Source: Epiperipatus broadwayi (taxonomy: Eukaryota; Onychophora; Udeonychophora; Euonychophora; Peripatidae). Taken from it: a DNA stretch of 64,000 nt. A program made the position numbers and the translations under genes. Shown here piece by piece: positions 1-14,655 of this stretch (within the stretch, counting starts at the first letter, position 1; every line of letters starts with the position of its first letter). Below the pieces are notes generated by a model, which saw only the letters and a program-made list of their open reading frames with translations, did no database searches and had not been told where the DNA came from. Location of the stretch: positions 62,001-126,000 of the forward strand of contig JAQFVV010006830.1 of the NCBI GenBank assembly GCA_028023455.1, written 5' to 3'.

Positions 1-3000
1 TATTAGATTAATAAAACTTTACATAATCATATTGATACAAATGAAAGCAAGCATTTTATAAAGACATTTCTTATATCATTTACAATAACATTTTAGTTCA
101 TCAATTTTTGATCAAACTTTTTAAATTTTAATGTTGAAATATCGGAAAAGATATTCATCTGTCAAGGAATCTAGGTTATATGTTCAGAACATACTAATCA
201 GGCCTAAAAGCGATGGTAAGAGACATGGACATTAACTATTGATAAATAGTTCAAGTTTTTTCTTTTATAAAATAATCTTTTTTTTAAAAAAAATACAAAT
301 TTATTACAGCTGTCAAACTGACTGATGTGTTCCGAAGTGTAGAACTGCAAAAATCATTTCATCTCTTCATCTTTGCTAATTAAATGAGAAATATATATAT
401 TTAAAAAGAACTAAAATTCATTTTAATCAAAGTAATAAATTTGAAGAAAAAGAAAGAAACTGTTCAACTCCACATATATTTTCGAGGCTCCATTTTTACT
501 AAGGTCTAATGCAATAACATAAATAAAAAAAAAGTATAAATAAAAGAAGAATGCATAATTTAGTAGGAAAAGATTTTGCTAAGATTATTTCTTACTTAAT
601 TATATATATAAAAACGATGAGCAAACATAATAGACGGAATTGTAGACAGTTAAAAACAAGCAATATACCGTACATAAAAACATCCAAAAGCAATTTTAAT
701 GGGCGTTTCCAGAATGCAGAGGTTGCGCATGTATATGGAAGTCAAACCCTTCTTTTCCTGAATATTAAATTATTAATTTACTTTGCAATAACTTTATTAT
801 TACATACACAAAATATCTAGACAGAAATATAAATTGAAGTATAATATTTAATTGGATTATTCCACTATCAGCGTTAATTGATTTTTTTTTTTACATTTAT
901 TATGAAATAATATAAAACTGGAATTTTCTAAATAAATGAAGCGGTCATTACAAAATTTATAACGCTGCCTTGTACATTTGCTTTACTCCTAGCCAAATAA
1001 AGAAAGCAAAATAATATAGTTGATCAAGTGAATATAAGTGTGTGATTATTTTTTATTTTAGGAGAGAAGCTAATTGTTATTAGTAAGAGATTAGATACAA
1101 TCTTAAATTTGATTAAATGTGATGTGCTTATTTCTGCTAATATAAGCTCTTTAAATAAATTAAGAACATTCACTGCGTTATATAAAGATTTGGAAAGCAG
1201 AGTGTGATTTTCAAAATATATAGGTAAGTAGTTGTATATGGTTTAGTAAAACATATAATCACTATCAGCAGTAAGTTACTGATTATTGCCTTCAGCTAAC
1301 ACTTTAAAAATTATTAGAGCACCTTAAAGTTTAATGTTTGACAAAAAACAATGATCCCAATAACATGATAGTCCTTGTGAAAATAATAGATATCAATGTT
1401 TCATGGATTATGTTTTTCATTATTGTGTGATAGCAACATGTTTTTTTTTTTAAAAAAGAACATATTGTTTGTTTGAAATAAATAACAATTTATTTTATAT
1501 CTTTTATTCATTCAAAGTTTTGTGATAACTCTTATAATTATTTCAATTTTTTAAATTACCTAATTTATATTAAATTTACCTTACTTTGAATTGTAAAATT
1601 TACTATTGCATTAAAGTTTTTCTACTTTTTTTTTTTTTGGAGTTTTAATAAATATGTTTTCTAATACAGATATTGTCAGACTGTTGCTCATGAGTCACAT
1701 GTCACTTTCTATATGTTTTATGTGGCTCACAAAACTTCTGAAAAACTTTATAAGATAATGGACTTACTTTGTATATGACATTTTATTTTGAAACCAAGAA
1801 GTTTCATTGTTCTGTGGTGACAATTTTATAACAATTGTTTACAATTAACTTTGATAGTTGTATTGTAATTGTTTTCTGAAAACATAACATTCAAACTTAT
1901 CAGTTCAATTTTTCTTCATTGAATGATATTATTATTTTTTGTACATTATTAATTCAAACAATTGTCAAGTATATTCTTCTACTTTGATTGTCAAACATCA
2001 ATTTTTGCTACAGTAATTGAGCAATATAGATAATTATACTCTACAATAAAGTTTCTAAAAATCAAAACATCAAAGCATAACTTATGAATGAATGCCATAA
2101 GAAAAAATGCATGCTTTGTTAACAAATTATATGTCAAATACATAAGAATAATAAATAATTTTTTATTGATTTTTATCTCACTAACCACTTTGTTCCCTTG
2201 ATTTTTTTCATAATTAATTAAATATATTAATGAAACAATTATAAATCAAACATTTGCTTTTGTGGAATACTTTAAAAATTTAACCACAGCTTTTGAATAA
2301 CTCAATTTTAATATGTGGGCTTCCAGATCTAATAGTTGTCTATCCCTGACCTAGTGCATTATTAATTTTTATTGTTGCATATAGGTTTTATTGTATAAGT
2401 ATTGTCAAGAACAAACTAAACATAATATAGAATTTTTTTTAAAAAAGCATGTAATTAAAATGTGTTTATTAATATCTATTACGCTTTGATATATACCAAA
2501 CAAGTGCTATTAATAATCACATAATAATAAGTAATATGAAGTTGATTATGTTTAAAATCATTTAGTGATCTAACAATTTTTTTTAAAAAGTCATACTTGT
2601 TTCTGAATTAGTTTTCATGATCTCAGTTATTATTTTGAGTAAGTATATTTTAGTAGCTCTCTAGTAGCTCTTTATATAACTAAAATATAAGATGTATGCA
2701 AAAATCAATTCAAAATTGGGGACTATGATAATACTAAAACTAGTTTTAGATGAAACATTTTATCATCTGATGCATAATCCAATGTTATTAATATTAAGTC
2801 ATAATAGGCTTGAATCAAATATATTAGGGTTATTAGACTTGGCATAGTTGGAAAGGGGCTTCTCTGAATTTGGTTCTGTATGTTTTGTAATGCCATAAGT
2901 TACATGTCAGAATTTGGCTATTATATTTTAATATTTTAGTTTATAATATCAAATATTATAGTAGTATTTTAAAATATAGCCACTATAATATATTAATTAC

Positions 3001-3225
3001 AGAAGTGATTCAGTTATTTGCTCATGACAATAATAACAATAGTTTGTCTCTCTCCCTCTCTCCTGCCTTTTTTTTCATATTATATATTTCAAATGAATAA
3101 TAAAAAATCCCATCAATTATATAACTGATTCAAGGAAAATAGGACACACTTATACATCCATCAACAGAAAAGTCAACAAATTTTTCTATAAAATAAACCA
3201 CAACCACAAAAAAGAAAGCAAACCA
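1..3225. other. AT-rich non-coding DNA
   Basis: No supported gene. The stretch consists of low-complexity A/T runs and short unique sequence. The longest open frame (551-820, plus strand, 89 codons) has no recognisable domain, has lysine/asparagine/isoleucine-rich composition typical of chance frames in AT-rich DNA, and lacks a convincing start context. A short pyrimidine run (CTCTCTCCCTCTCTCC) lies near 3046-3062, shortly before the Penelope fragment. Confidence 0.6.
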
Positions 3226-3698
3226 AGAACCTTAATCCCATACGCTCACTCTACAGCTAAAAGCCTTATCAATCAACTATCATGTGACTTTGAAGTCGCT
3301 TTCCGTTCACCTCCCAACACCAATAGACTGATAAATAATACCAAAGACAGGATCAAACCTGAATTCACCCCTCAAGTTGTGTACAAAATTACTTGCCCCC
3401 AAAGAAATTAATGGCAACATATTATGAAGAGACGAAAATTAACATTGCCACCAGAGTAGCTCAACACCGATACCTTTACAATAAAACCAAAACAAAGTAT
3501 GAAGGTAATTCGATTTTTGTCAAACATGAGAAAAACACTGGACATGCTTTTCTACCTATCACAGCCAGTGTCATTTGCTCTGAAACAAATGACACCAAAC
3601 GTAAAGTTAGGGAAGCTTACTTCATTGCGGCTGACCCATCGGCAATCAACAGAAGAGAGGCCTGCTATTCCCTATCTCATAAATGGTCCACATAACAT
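3226..3698 (+). pseudogene. Penelope-like element fragment: linker and GIY-YIG endonuclease (PLE-1)
   Basis: Remnant of the C-terminal part of a Penelope-like retroelement polyprotein. The first section, read in one frame from about 3226, gives a linker with FRSPPNTNRLINN and then VVYKITCPQ, the first strand of a GIY-YIG nuclease. A frameshift near 3400 separates this from the rest (3393-3695), which reads ATYYEETK (the YIG strand; the usual glycine is replaced by glutamate), then IATRVAQHRYLY, FVKHEKNTGHAF and a final KVREAYFI segment. In active PLEs this nuclease nicks the target for reverse transcription. No reverse transcriptase domain is visible upstream, so this is a 5'-truncated, dead copy. 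It is more GC-rich than its surroundings, which suggests a fairly recent insertion or a different base composition at the source. The linker matches that of PLE-2 at 14.2 kb, so the two belong to related subfamilies. Confidence 0.82.
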
Positions 3699-3865
3699 CT
3701 GCACATAAGTTTGCATAAAATTTGACAATTTTTACAGTTACTAACAGAATAACTCGCCATGAATATGGAACTGTAGACTGTCCCGAAAGCGCTTGGCGGT
3801 AAAATTTTGATAATTTCATGACAATTTATTAATAGCTTCATTACCTGTGCGCAGAGCATATATAT
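3699..3865 (+). repeat. Probable 3' untranslated tail of PLE-1
   Basis: Directly follows the nuclease stop codon and keeps the higher GC of the element as far as about 3860, where a short (TA)n begins. It contains CCCGAAAGCGCTTGGC at about 3781-3796. A GAAA followed by a GC-rich stem recalls the 3' side of hammerhead ribozymes known from many PLE terminal repeats, but the complete CUGANGA...GAAA core is not present here. Assignment to the PLE rests on adjacency. Confidence 0.5.
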
Positions 3866-5718
3866 ATATTAATTTATTTAAGCGTTAATGAAGTAAAATT
3901 TTAACTATTTAAATAAAATAAAATAAACTTTTTTTTTTCTGTGCTAAGCCTATCCACGTTTGTTTTTTTTTTTTAAAAAAAAAAAAAACATGAACTAAAA
4001 CGAGATTCAAGAAAAAGCTAAATATTGGATATAAAAAACCAGTTTTTTTATTTTCTTTTAATCAGAAGGGAACACTACTTCATACTAATCCCAGGATTTT
4101 ACCGTGCCTCATCAATAAAAAGGAATAACACTACTAGTAGTTAGCTAGATCTAATATGGAACCCTTTGAATAATATTTCTAATAATTTCAGCTGAAATGA
4201 AGAATTAGTATTTATTTAAAAGTCAGAAAATTACGAGGTTATACTATCACCCTAAATTGACTTTTAATATTTGTCAGGAAAAAGTAAATGGCAATTATAA
4301 TGTTTTCTGTGAATTTTATATTAATTTTAAAGAGTGATTTGTACTTTATTTTAAATAATCTGAATTTGTAAAAAAAATGTTTATTATTTAGTTATTATTT
4401 TAAAAAAAATTGTCAATTCAAAAAAAAAAAAAAGTAATGAATTTGTAATAACTTCTCTTTGTTTGAGTATATCACATATGTATGTTCAGCTTAAGAATTT
4501 TTATAAGTTATTAATAAGAAGAAAGGTAAAAAAAATAATGATAATCATGTAAATGCAATGTATACATATAAATGACTAAGCCACAAATAATCATAGTTAA
4601 CATATAATTATTTCCATTAGTCTCATTCATTTGCAGTTAAACTTATATTTCATTACTGAAAATTGGATTTTATTGTATTTTAGTTTGAGTATTTATCTTT
4701 ATTAAAAGACATTATATATACATACTTACAAGGTTTGTTGTTTTCCAATCTTTTTTTTTTGTTACTTACAATTTATACATTACTTTAATAAATTATATGT
4801 CCTTATGTCAAGCTTAATAAGTGTGTGTTAGTAATTAGGTGTCACACTTTGTTGCTTATTAGTCTGTCTTAATTTTATCTTTGGCTGGTTGCTATTAGGC
4901 CTTTGTCCATTGTATATCTTGTTTTCATAACTTATTTATTGCCAGATTTTGCATGCTGTACGTGCTGTAGATGGATTTATATATGCACAGTTGTTTGTTC
5001 AATGTTTAATAGTTTATATATGTTTACATTCATATGAAAGAATATATTCCTATCAGTATTTTGAGTCAGGGATGAATCTCAGAATCAGTCATCCCTGTAT
5101 AAATTGATGTTGTATTAAATTAGATTTAAGGCCAAAAGACTACTCCTTATAAGTATTATATAGAAGATTTATTTGGATAGGGTTATAACCACAAAACATC
5201 CTATTATAATTATGTTTAGGATTAGGATGTAAAAAGACCATTCTTTATTATTATTGTGATAAAGATAGTATTGATGTTTATTCCATATGGAACATATGTT
5301 TGTATAGTATTAGGAGACATGCAAGTCAAATAAATGTTGTATTTATGAATGCATACATACATACACAAAATTATATTTAAGTTTATTAAAGTAAGGGTTA
5401 AATATATGATAAATGCATTATATTATTTATGAATATATTGATACTGTGATATATAAAGATTAAATGACTTTGATAAAAAAATAAATTGCATATCAATTAA
5501 TAATTATACTATGTAAATAAATTATTGTTAAATGGTATATTAATTTTATTAAAAAATAAATTGTACATCAATTGATAGTATACTTGTAAATAAATTATTA
5601 ATGCATGATTTGTTACTTTATTTATGTATGCTTGGTCCATCATCATTCATTGAGAGTTTTGCAATTTAGCCTGCCATTGTAAATGGTGCTGTGTAATGGT
5701 TACATTATTATACTGAAT

Positions 5719-5721
<3 letters not shown>
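3866..5721. other. AT-rich non-coding DNA
   Basis: No gene seen. Contains homopolymer A and T runs (for example 3964-3989) and ordinary AT-rich sequence without recognisable repeats. Confidence 0.6.

Positions 5722-5810
<89 letters not shown>
5722..5810. repeat. (TA)n microsatellite
   Basis: Uninterrupted TA dinucleotides for roughly 89 bases, followed by a shorter TATATA run at about 5832-5846. The array is long and pure, so its length is probably polymorphic and hard to sequence exactly. Confidence 0.97.
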
Positions 5811-5815
<5 letters not shown>

Positions 5816-8800
5816 CAGACATTTTATTTGTATATATATATATATTAGTTTATTTCCTGCTACTTAAAGACAAGTGGCGACTATGTAACTTATGTCAATA
5901 AATACATAAATAAAGATAAAATAAATTAACTATGCTAAATCTAATCAATACTATATATATATTTAATATTTTAATAGTTATGTGATTAAAATAAAATCTT
6001 ATTTGGGTTATAACATGTTATATTCTGTTTTAATGTACAACATTTCAATGAAATAATATTCATCCTTGTTAAGGTCTTCATGATTAATTGTTATATTTTA
6101 AACAATAAAAGATTAAGAATGTGTAAAGAACAAACATTCTTTTATATATTTGATAGTTGATCATTCAGAATAGATTAATTATTTTTTTTAATTTCCTTCA
6201 GTTGTACAAATAATGATTCCAAGTTAGAAAAAAAGAGATAAAATAAATGGCCTGCACAAGACTCAGATACATTGATTTCAGCAGATTTGTTTAAACCACC
6301 CTATCATTTTAATATTTTAATAGATTCTATCATGGTTCTTAAATCATACTTTTCCAAATTAGCTAGTATTTTAATCTTATCATTCAGATGCGTGATTAAT
6401 TTCTAAACATATATTACATAAAAGCTGATGTAATTAATTTTTGATTGAAGACAATTTTATATTCCCTAATTCTAACACTAATATTTCTACTTGATTGACC
6501 CATATACTGTAGCTTCTTGAGCTATGTGAACATGGAATTTCAAAAACACCTTGATATTCTAAGAATACCTGTAATTAGGTTTATGGAAAAAATCACTATT
6601 TTTTTTTTGCTAGTGGAAAAAGTAGTTTTAATACTGAAATTAAATAGCCTTCTACTGATATTTTATTCATTTAATATAAAGTAAAACAACTCTATCATCT
6701 TTATCTTCTTTAGTATCAATGCAAAGTAAAGCTTTATATATATTATTTTTTCTGTAACAATTAGAATATAAAATATTTTAGCTAGTGCTATTTCTTGAAT
6801 AAGATGATCTTCATCAGACAAAATATATACTCTCATTAAAATACTTTTTGCCCACAGAAAATATATGCACATAATGATGATGAAAATTAAAATTAAAATA
6901 TCTGTTTGTTTGGGTGAAATTTTTATAAACAGATAATGATAAAGAGGCATCAGTTTTTCTAGCAATTGAAATGTCTAGAAAAATAAGTGTTTTTTGTTAT
7001 TTCCAGCTTACACGGTAATCTTAATAGTATATATACTGTAGCCTTTCTATTTTTCTACATTACTATATGGTTGTAAATAATAGTCAATTTTCATAGAAAT
7101 TGTAAATTTTGTACAATATCTAATAACAATCTATGAATTAATTTATGGAATAGAAAAAAATATATTGTTTTTGTAGTATCAAAGTTCAGTTAGTTTATGT
7201 TAAAGCAATATAATTTAATTTAAGTTATAAATTTGAAACATAAAGTATTAGTTATTTTAAGATAAAAGTGAATAATAATTAAAATTACACAACATGGTTA
7301 TAAATCAGTAGTTATAATGAATAAAGTTAATATAGTTGTATTTAGTAATAGGAAAATTTAAAATTTCTATTAAATTTATTTTTTTAAACTATTTAAATAA
7401 TGATAAAATAAAAAAAAGAAGTATGTCTTGATGAGTGTGCACACACATTTGTCACATGACACATTCATGTAACAATTAATTAAATAATTAATTTGATTTA
7501 TTACTTGATTAAATAATAAATGTATATTTTGTTTAACTACTTCAATTTTATAAAATTTTATAAAATTAATTATTACAATAATGTAAATGACAACTTTTTA
7601 TGTATTAAAATTTGAAACACAAAGTGTTGTTTTATTAAAAGATACATTTAAATGTTGTATTTAAAAAAGGTTTTAAAATATATTATTTAATAATCTTAGT
7701 TATAAAATTATTTTAAAAGACTAGACAAAAATAAATAATATGTAATTTTTAGCAAGTGTCTGGATTTTATTGAATAATTAGGTATGTATAAATTTTTCCT
7801 ATAAATATAGGTGAGCTGATGTGAAGGAGTGAACTTCAACAAATTTCAGAGGAATATACTGTATTCCTTTTGTTTTTAAATCTAAGTCTAAATTTATTAT
7901 AAATTTTATTATTTTGATGTTAAAAAGTAGTAACAATAACTTGTAAACCTATGGAAAGTATATTTAAAACTTTAGATATTAATTTAATCATGGAAGAGAA
8001 ACACAAGATATCCTCATTTGTATACTACAAGAGCATACTAAAAACCTATGGTAACGGAAGGAAAAAATACATTACAGAAGATAAAAATGTATTTGGCTAA
8101 AAAGCTTTGCAGAATGTCAAGTCATTTTACTTACAGAATAATGCAAAGGATATGTAGGGAATTTATATTTATTTATTTTTGTATGCTGAATGATAGAGAC
8201 CATTTTCTATTAACTTTAACAATTAGCAGTGATAAAAATAATGACTTATTTAGAAAGGCTATTCATATTTCCTGTATAGTGACTTTAGCAGAATGATAAT
8301 AATATTAAGAGGAAGAATATAGTGCTGATTATTTTTTTGTAAAAATGTATCTACTAACTATTATTCCATTTAAATAATAATTTGTAACTGTTTTAACATG
8401 TCAAATGTAAATAATTTTGAGGAGAACTAAAATTTTATAAGCCTACTAGCAAACATTATGGGAATTATTAATATATTAAATGTGATGATTTGGAGAAAAA
8501 CTTTCTAAAACTAATAATTCTATAGTGAAGAATTTAATGCTAAAAGAAAAGAAATATTTTAAAAATAATAAACATCTTATTAAATAATAAATACCTGTTT
8601 AAAAACATGAAGGAATTTTTTTATCAATGATATAAAAAGAATGAACTTTTATTACAATAAATTTTTATTTGTTATTTATAATTAAAATTTCTCTTGGGTT
8701 TTGCCATGTTTTTTTTCATTCATGCTGCAAAGAACAGTGAAAAAGCATGGAATGAAGAGGAGAAAAAATCTCTTTCTGTTCACCCTTTTAAAAATCTATT

Positions 8801-10789
8801 CAATTTAAAGAATGGAAGAAAACTTTTTTATATTGTAACATATGATATTGTCTTTAAGTTAATATTAGTTATTTATAATTATTTATTAATATTTTATTAG
8901 TTTTAAGACTTACATATTTTAGAATTTTTTGATATAAAAAAGAGAAAAATTAAAGGTTTTGTTTATTATGATTCTATAAAGTCAATAAGTTATATTAACC
9001 AGTAGATTTCCAAGAATAATCATAAGAATATTATGATTATGGTAACTTTAATTTACTATGGTTTAGTATAAGATATTGGGATTTAGTCATTTAATATAAA
9101 ATTCAGGTAAAATAAATATGTATAATATTTATTAAGTTTATATTCACGTAAAGATAAATTACAGAGGGTGAGAATAGGTAACATGATCTGCATATGATTA
9201 TAAAATGTCTGTGTAATTGATCTCTGAACTAGTTAAAATAACTTAAGGTATTTATGATAAGTTATAAACAATTTGTTTGCTTTTATTTTAATGTTCTTGA
9301 TGTCCAAAGTTTGAAATGTTAATAAGTTTGGATATAATTTTTAAAAAAGATGTATAGCATTCATCTACAATGATGATGATTTTATATAGAGTGTTTGATA
9401 AAGAAGTAGTGGTTCTGGAAAGTAGTTTAATAGGAAATCCTATAGTGATATGGATATGTATTTAATATTGATTATAATATAGTTAAAGTATGTTTGTGAT
9501 ACATGGACAACAACATTTTTTACAAATCTGTAAAAACTTAAAAGAGAATCCAAAATAGCAATTAAGGTAGACACAAGAAAAATGTGACCTTAAGTTATGT
9601 ATCCATGATATCATTGTTTCTTATAGTTTTATAAGATATCCATCCCTCACTTATAATAACTAATATCACACTGGTACCCAACATCATATTAGAAAATTGT
9701 ATGGTTGTGGAAAAGAATAATATCTAGATTCTCAAGTGATTGCACAATCATTTATTTAATGCAAGAAGGCTTAAATATGGAACAAATAAAATATTAAAGA
9801 ATGTGTAAATATGGATTTTATATGTTTTTTATATCAAACTTTTAAAGATCAAATTATATAATGAATGTTGGCATCATACAAGATGTGGTGATGAAAATAA
9901 AACCTGATTCTGATTTATATTATAAATAAAATAATAGTATACCATATTATAATTAACATTTGGATAATTATATGTTTATTTTATAATTAAGAATAAACAT
10001 AAAATAGTCTCACAAGTTGTAGAGTTATAATTAGATTATAATATGATAGAATATTAAAAATAAATTAATAATAATAGAACATATTTCAGACTATGTAAAT
10101 ATGATAATGTAAAAAGTTGTCTGTTATATTTTAATAGTCACAAAGTTGAGTGTGAAAGATATTATCTTACAACTGTAAATAATTTAAAAGCATAGGCCAA
10201 ATTATTTACTACTCTTATAAGTATTTTTTTAATGTTAATTTTTAAATTTTATATCCAATTAAATATTTTTTTAAATAAATATATATGTATTATTTTTCTT
10301 AAAATTTTCTATTAATATTGTAATAAACTGTTAATGTTATTTTATAATTAACAAAAAGGCTATAGTCTCTTTTCTTGTTATTTCCACGTCATTATGCATC
10401 ATCCTAAACACATATGCATTGTGATGTTAAAAAATATTTGGGTATTGCACATAATCTAAATGAAATAGTGAATAATAAACAGATTGTGATTGTTAAAGAT
10501 ATTTTATATTGAATCTAAAAATTAAGTAATGTAAATTTTTCTTTATCTCATTTAATGATTAAAGTAAAAACTAATATCTAGAATACCATATTAAAAATAA
10601 ATAATTATATATAATACATAGTAATAAGAAATTATTTAAAATTTATTTATGATAATAAATAGTGATCATTATTAGTTCTTAATTTTAACTTAGTTTTAGT
10701 CTAGATTACAAGTAAATTAGTTTACAATTTTAAAAGGAAAGAATTAGTGAGTATATTTGTTTCTTGATTAGTATTATTTTTATATAGCT
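5811..10789. other. AT-rich non-coding DNA, no supported genes
   Basis: About 5 kb without a recognisable gene. Open frames of 68 to 100 codons occur (6663-6965 minus, 8048-8296 plus, 8694-8900 plus) but show no domain, conserved motif or splice context, and their residue use (I, K, L, F, Y, N) is what AT-rich DNA gives by chance. CpG dinucleotides are very scarce across this span. Confidence 0.6.
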
Positions 10790-11080
10790 AGACGTACATA
10801 AAATCCCTCATTACATTTAGTTATATCAATTAATTTATTTATTTTAAGAAGTAATAATAATGACCTGAGATTTTATTTGAGTTATAAAATATTAATCATG
10901 GAGAGATAAAATTATTTTATTGGATAAATGAATATAAACTAAAATTGTAGTTAAATTTAACTTAAGAAATGTTAATATTAAATATAATTTATTTTTCTTA
11001 AGCGTGAGTCATGGAAGTATCATTAATATTTTAGTGCAATAGTGAATAGTGGTATTCTTATGACATTGAAGATATACTTT
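10790..11080 (+). repeat. Diverged dispersed repeat, copy A
   Basis: Shares an ordered series of blocks with 21970-22215. Both begin with ACATAAAATCCC, followed by CCTGAGAT...ATTTGAG, an A/T-rich middle and a GT(A/G)(T/G)TCTTATG(A/C)CATTGA block. Spacing between blocks is similar. The copies are strongly diverged, the family is unknown, and no coding capacity is visible. Confidence 0.45.
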
Positions 11081-14000
11081 TTGGTATATGCTTAAAGTTA
11101 AAAATGAAGATACCTTACAGAACAAATTAAATAGTAATAAGTCTCATGATTTGTAGTGATAAATTATTAAACAATTTATTAGGACTAGTGTAATTTATAT
11201 TAGAAAGATGGGGACAAGAAGTAAAATATTATGATAATACACATAATGTGATTTATTAAAAAAAAAATTCTGCTGAAGTGGAAATGAAATATCATGTGTA
11301 ATAACAAGGAATATGATGATTGATATTTTTGATTTGATTTAGTGAAAAATGATTGTAGAAAAAAAAAAGGTTCACATTACATTATATCACACCACACAAT
11401 TGAAGATTTATATACAGATAAGAAATTTATCTTCATTTAAAATATTAACAGTATAGATCCTAATAATGACATAATTTAGCTATTTCCACTTTTTATTTTA
11501 TTTTTATGTATCTATTTTTACCTTATTCACACTTTGGCTTTAGTTTAGTATCATAATTTTTTATTTTTGACTCTAATTACACTATTTTTAAAATCAATCG
11601 TTCTTTCTTTCAAATCCATCCTCCCTACAAGATCAAAATAATTAACTTAGATTTAAAAAAAAAAGTAAATTGATTACAAGACAACAATAATGTTAATTAT
11701 AGCAAAGGTGGAAGTGAAATTAACTTCAAATATAATCATTCCCTTAGAAAAAGTAATCAAAAATATAAGTCATTACATGTAATATTTAACTTTTGTTTCA
11801 TCCATAATTATATTCTGTTTAACAAATAAAATTATTCTGCCTATTTTTTTCCAAAATAAAATTTCTGATTTCTCTTATTTTACTCATTTTTAATTTTATC
11901 TTAAAGTCCTCTTACGAATCTCTATTCTCATATTCTATTATCCCAATTCTTTTTTACAATAAGTGATAAGCCTGCAATCTAAAATTGTTGTCATCTGGAT
12001 CATTGATTCCATTACTGCATACACTAAAAAAGAGCACAGATATTTATATATATATAAATGTCATTTAATATCTAATTACTCAAAAGATCATGTGATTTTT
12101 AAGAACCAAGAATGATTGGCTGAAATTTCCAGAAGCATTTATCTGTACTAAGTTGGACTGAGTTAAATATTTGAATGGTCACTAGATGATAAAATCATGT
12201 AATGTTTGAAAAATGGAGGTGAAAGATTAAGATTTGATTAGGGGATTTTTAAGTATGAAATCTTTCAGTCTATCACCATTTTAATCTGTCCAGTCTTATG
12301 TAGATCTAAATTTTTCAGAATTATTTATACTGATAAATAAGATTAAGTAAATTATGATCTCAGATTCAAATTCACAATTGAATCAAATATATTTCATATA
12401 GCTAAAATGTCCTCAAAAGCAGAGATTTTATAGTAATTGCCTCTTGTCCCACTCATTCATTACCGATCTACAATTAGACATTCTTTAAACTTGGTTATAA
12501 ATAAAATAATTAACAGTCAGCTCATACACTGTATAATACCTACTCTTTTACTATTAATCATCATTTGTTGAAAGATGCTGAAAGGTCATTCACTTTGCAG
12601 TGGGATAATTAATACTGTATTACTGTATATAAAAAGCTTAGTAAATGTTTAAATACTGTATATACGAATATACAGATTTAAAATATTTTAGAACAAATAT
12701 GTATAGTTTTGTTAAAATTGATTTACTTAATATATACTCAAGAGATTATTTTCTCAATAGAACATCTGCAAATTTACTGACGAGCTTATGGTTGTTTGAT
12801 TAAAAATTGACATAGATTTGTTTTAAAAGATTTATGCTGCAGTGAATTAAAATAAATATGTATAAACACTCATATTTATATATGTTATGTGGTAGTAAGA
12901 TTTAGTTATCAAAATATAATAATGATTATAAAGTTCTTAATGTCTTTAAAATACTGTATGTGTGAGGATGTCGTGCAATATTCTTTTGCATTATCTCAAA
13001 GACATAAATTGGAATTTATGATTTCAAAGCTTTGTAACGGATTGAATCTGGACGTTTGTATATAAATATCAGAAACCATAAAATATAATAAAAGAAAACA
13101 TTGAAATTAATTCTATAATTTTTTATATACTAGTATATAAGTAAATAAATAATGACGGCCCATAGTGTTGTTAGTTTACATGATGATTATCATCTTAAGA
13201 ATAAAGTTAATAGTAAAGGCTAATAATATGACAGTTATTCTCTAAACAAACTACATCTCTTATTTATTTATATATAATTCACTTCAGGACAAAGAGTTCT
13301 CTATAAGTTCATATCAAGTTTGTCCACTGTTAGATAATAAGGGTTTCATCAGTTTTCCATTATGGTTATACTTATTGGCAAGAAATAGTTAGATATTCAT
13401 TTAATGTTAAATAGTGAATGCTTATTTGGATTGGAAATGACCAACTATCTAAAGGATTTTTATATCCTGATTGGAAAAACTTTAACCTCATCTCAATTTC
13501 TGGAAATAACGATTTGCTACAACTTTATTACATGATCATTCTTCAATAACACACACATAAGTATATTGCAGTATAAGCAAATAAGTATAATGTTACAAAA
13601 TCACAGAACTTTGCTTTAGTTAAATTATTCAAACAAGTCTTAGTTATATTTGCATATGGAATTTTGACAATATTTAAATATTTCTAACATATTAATTTTG
13701 ATGAATAATTTACTAATAAATTCAAAATCAAAATTTAAATTGAAAATAAAGCACCTAAAACAATAAAATAAATTGGAAGGAAGGCTTCCTGTCAAGAGTT
13801 GTTGTTTAGGAACAAGCATAATTATAAAATATTATACATAATAATTAAAACTATATTTTAAATTAATATATATTTATCACTTCAATAGATGTGGAAGGTC
13901 CACTATGCAGGAAAGATTATAACTACTTTTCAGATTTACAGCTTAGCATTTGACCAGGCCAATCATATTTACAACACTAATATAAGTATGTAGAAGAAGA

Positions 14001-14169
14001 GAACTTATAAGTTAATTAATATACAAATTTGTGAATTTACACATACCACTTGTGTGATAATGCAATGCATTAGTATTATTTGTGATAAATCAAATGATCA
14101 TCAAACCCATCAATGTTTGTGGTTATATTCATCCTCATTAATGTACTCCCACTTCCCACAAATGATCTG
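11081..14169. other. AT-rich non-coding DNA
   Basis: No supported gene and no repeat that I could pair elsewhere in the window. Ordinary AT-rich sequence with short A and T runs. Confidence 0.55.
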
Positions 14170-14210
14170 TTTTTAAGTATTTTCTGTACAAAAGCTATAA
14201 GCTATGCAAG

Positions 14211-14578
14211 TTGGAGACAGATAGGAGAGATAATATCAAAAACTATATAAAAAACTTAGTCAAATCAGGGTATGATTATAATTATTTAACTAAAGCTCTT
14301 AAAAAAATCTACTCCACATTAAATACCAGGCTTGTAAACCAAAACAACACTAATGCATGGATCAGCCTTTTTTATACCAGGGACTTCACAAAAGTTAAAG
14401 ACAATCTGTCCAAATGAATTAGCTTCAGAACTCCTCATCTCAATCAACTATTAAATAACATGAAATACAAGTTATCAGTCTCTCCAAATAATCTCTAAAA
14501 TTATCTGCAAAAAACCAACTTGCAATGCAATTTACTATGGTGAGGCTCAAGCCAACAGTACAACTATATTAGCACATC

Positions 14579-14655
<77 letters not shown>

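Noticed and set aside
6663-6965. 100-codon minus-strand frame that looks like a membrane protein
   Set aside because: Hydrophobicity follows from AT-rich codons (I, L, F, Y). No charged-end pattern, homology or splice context supports it.
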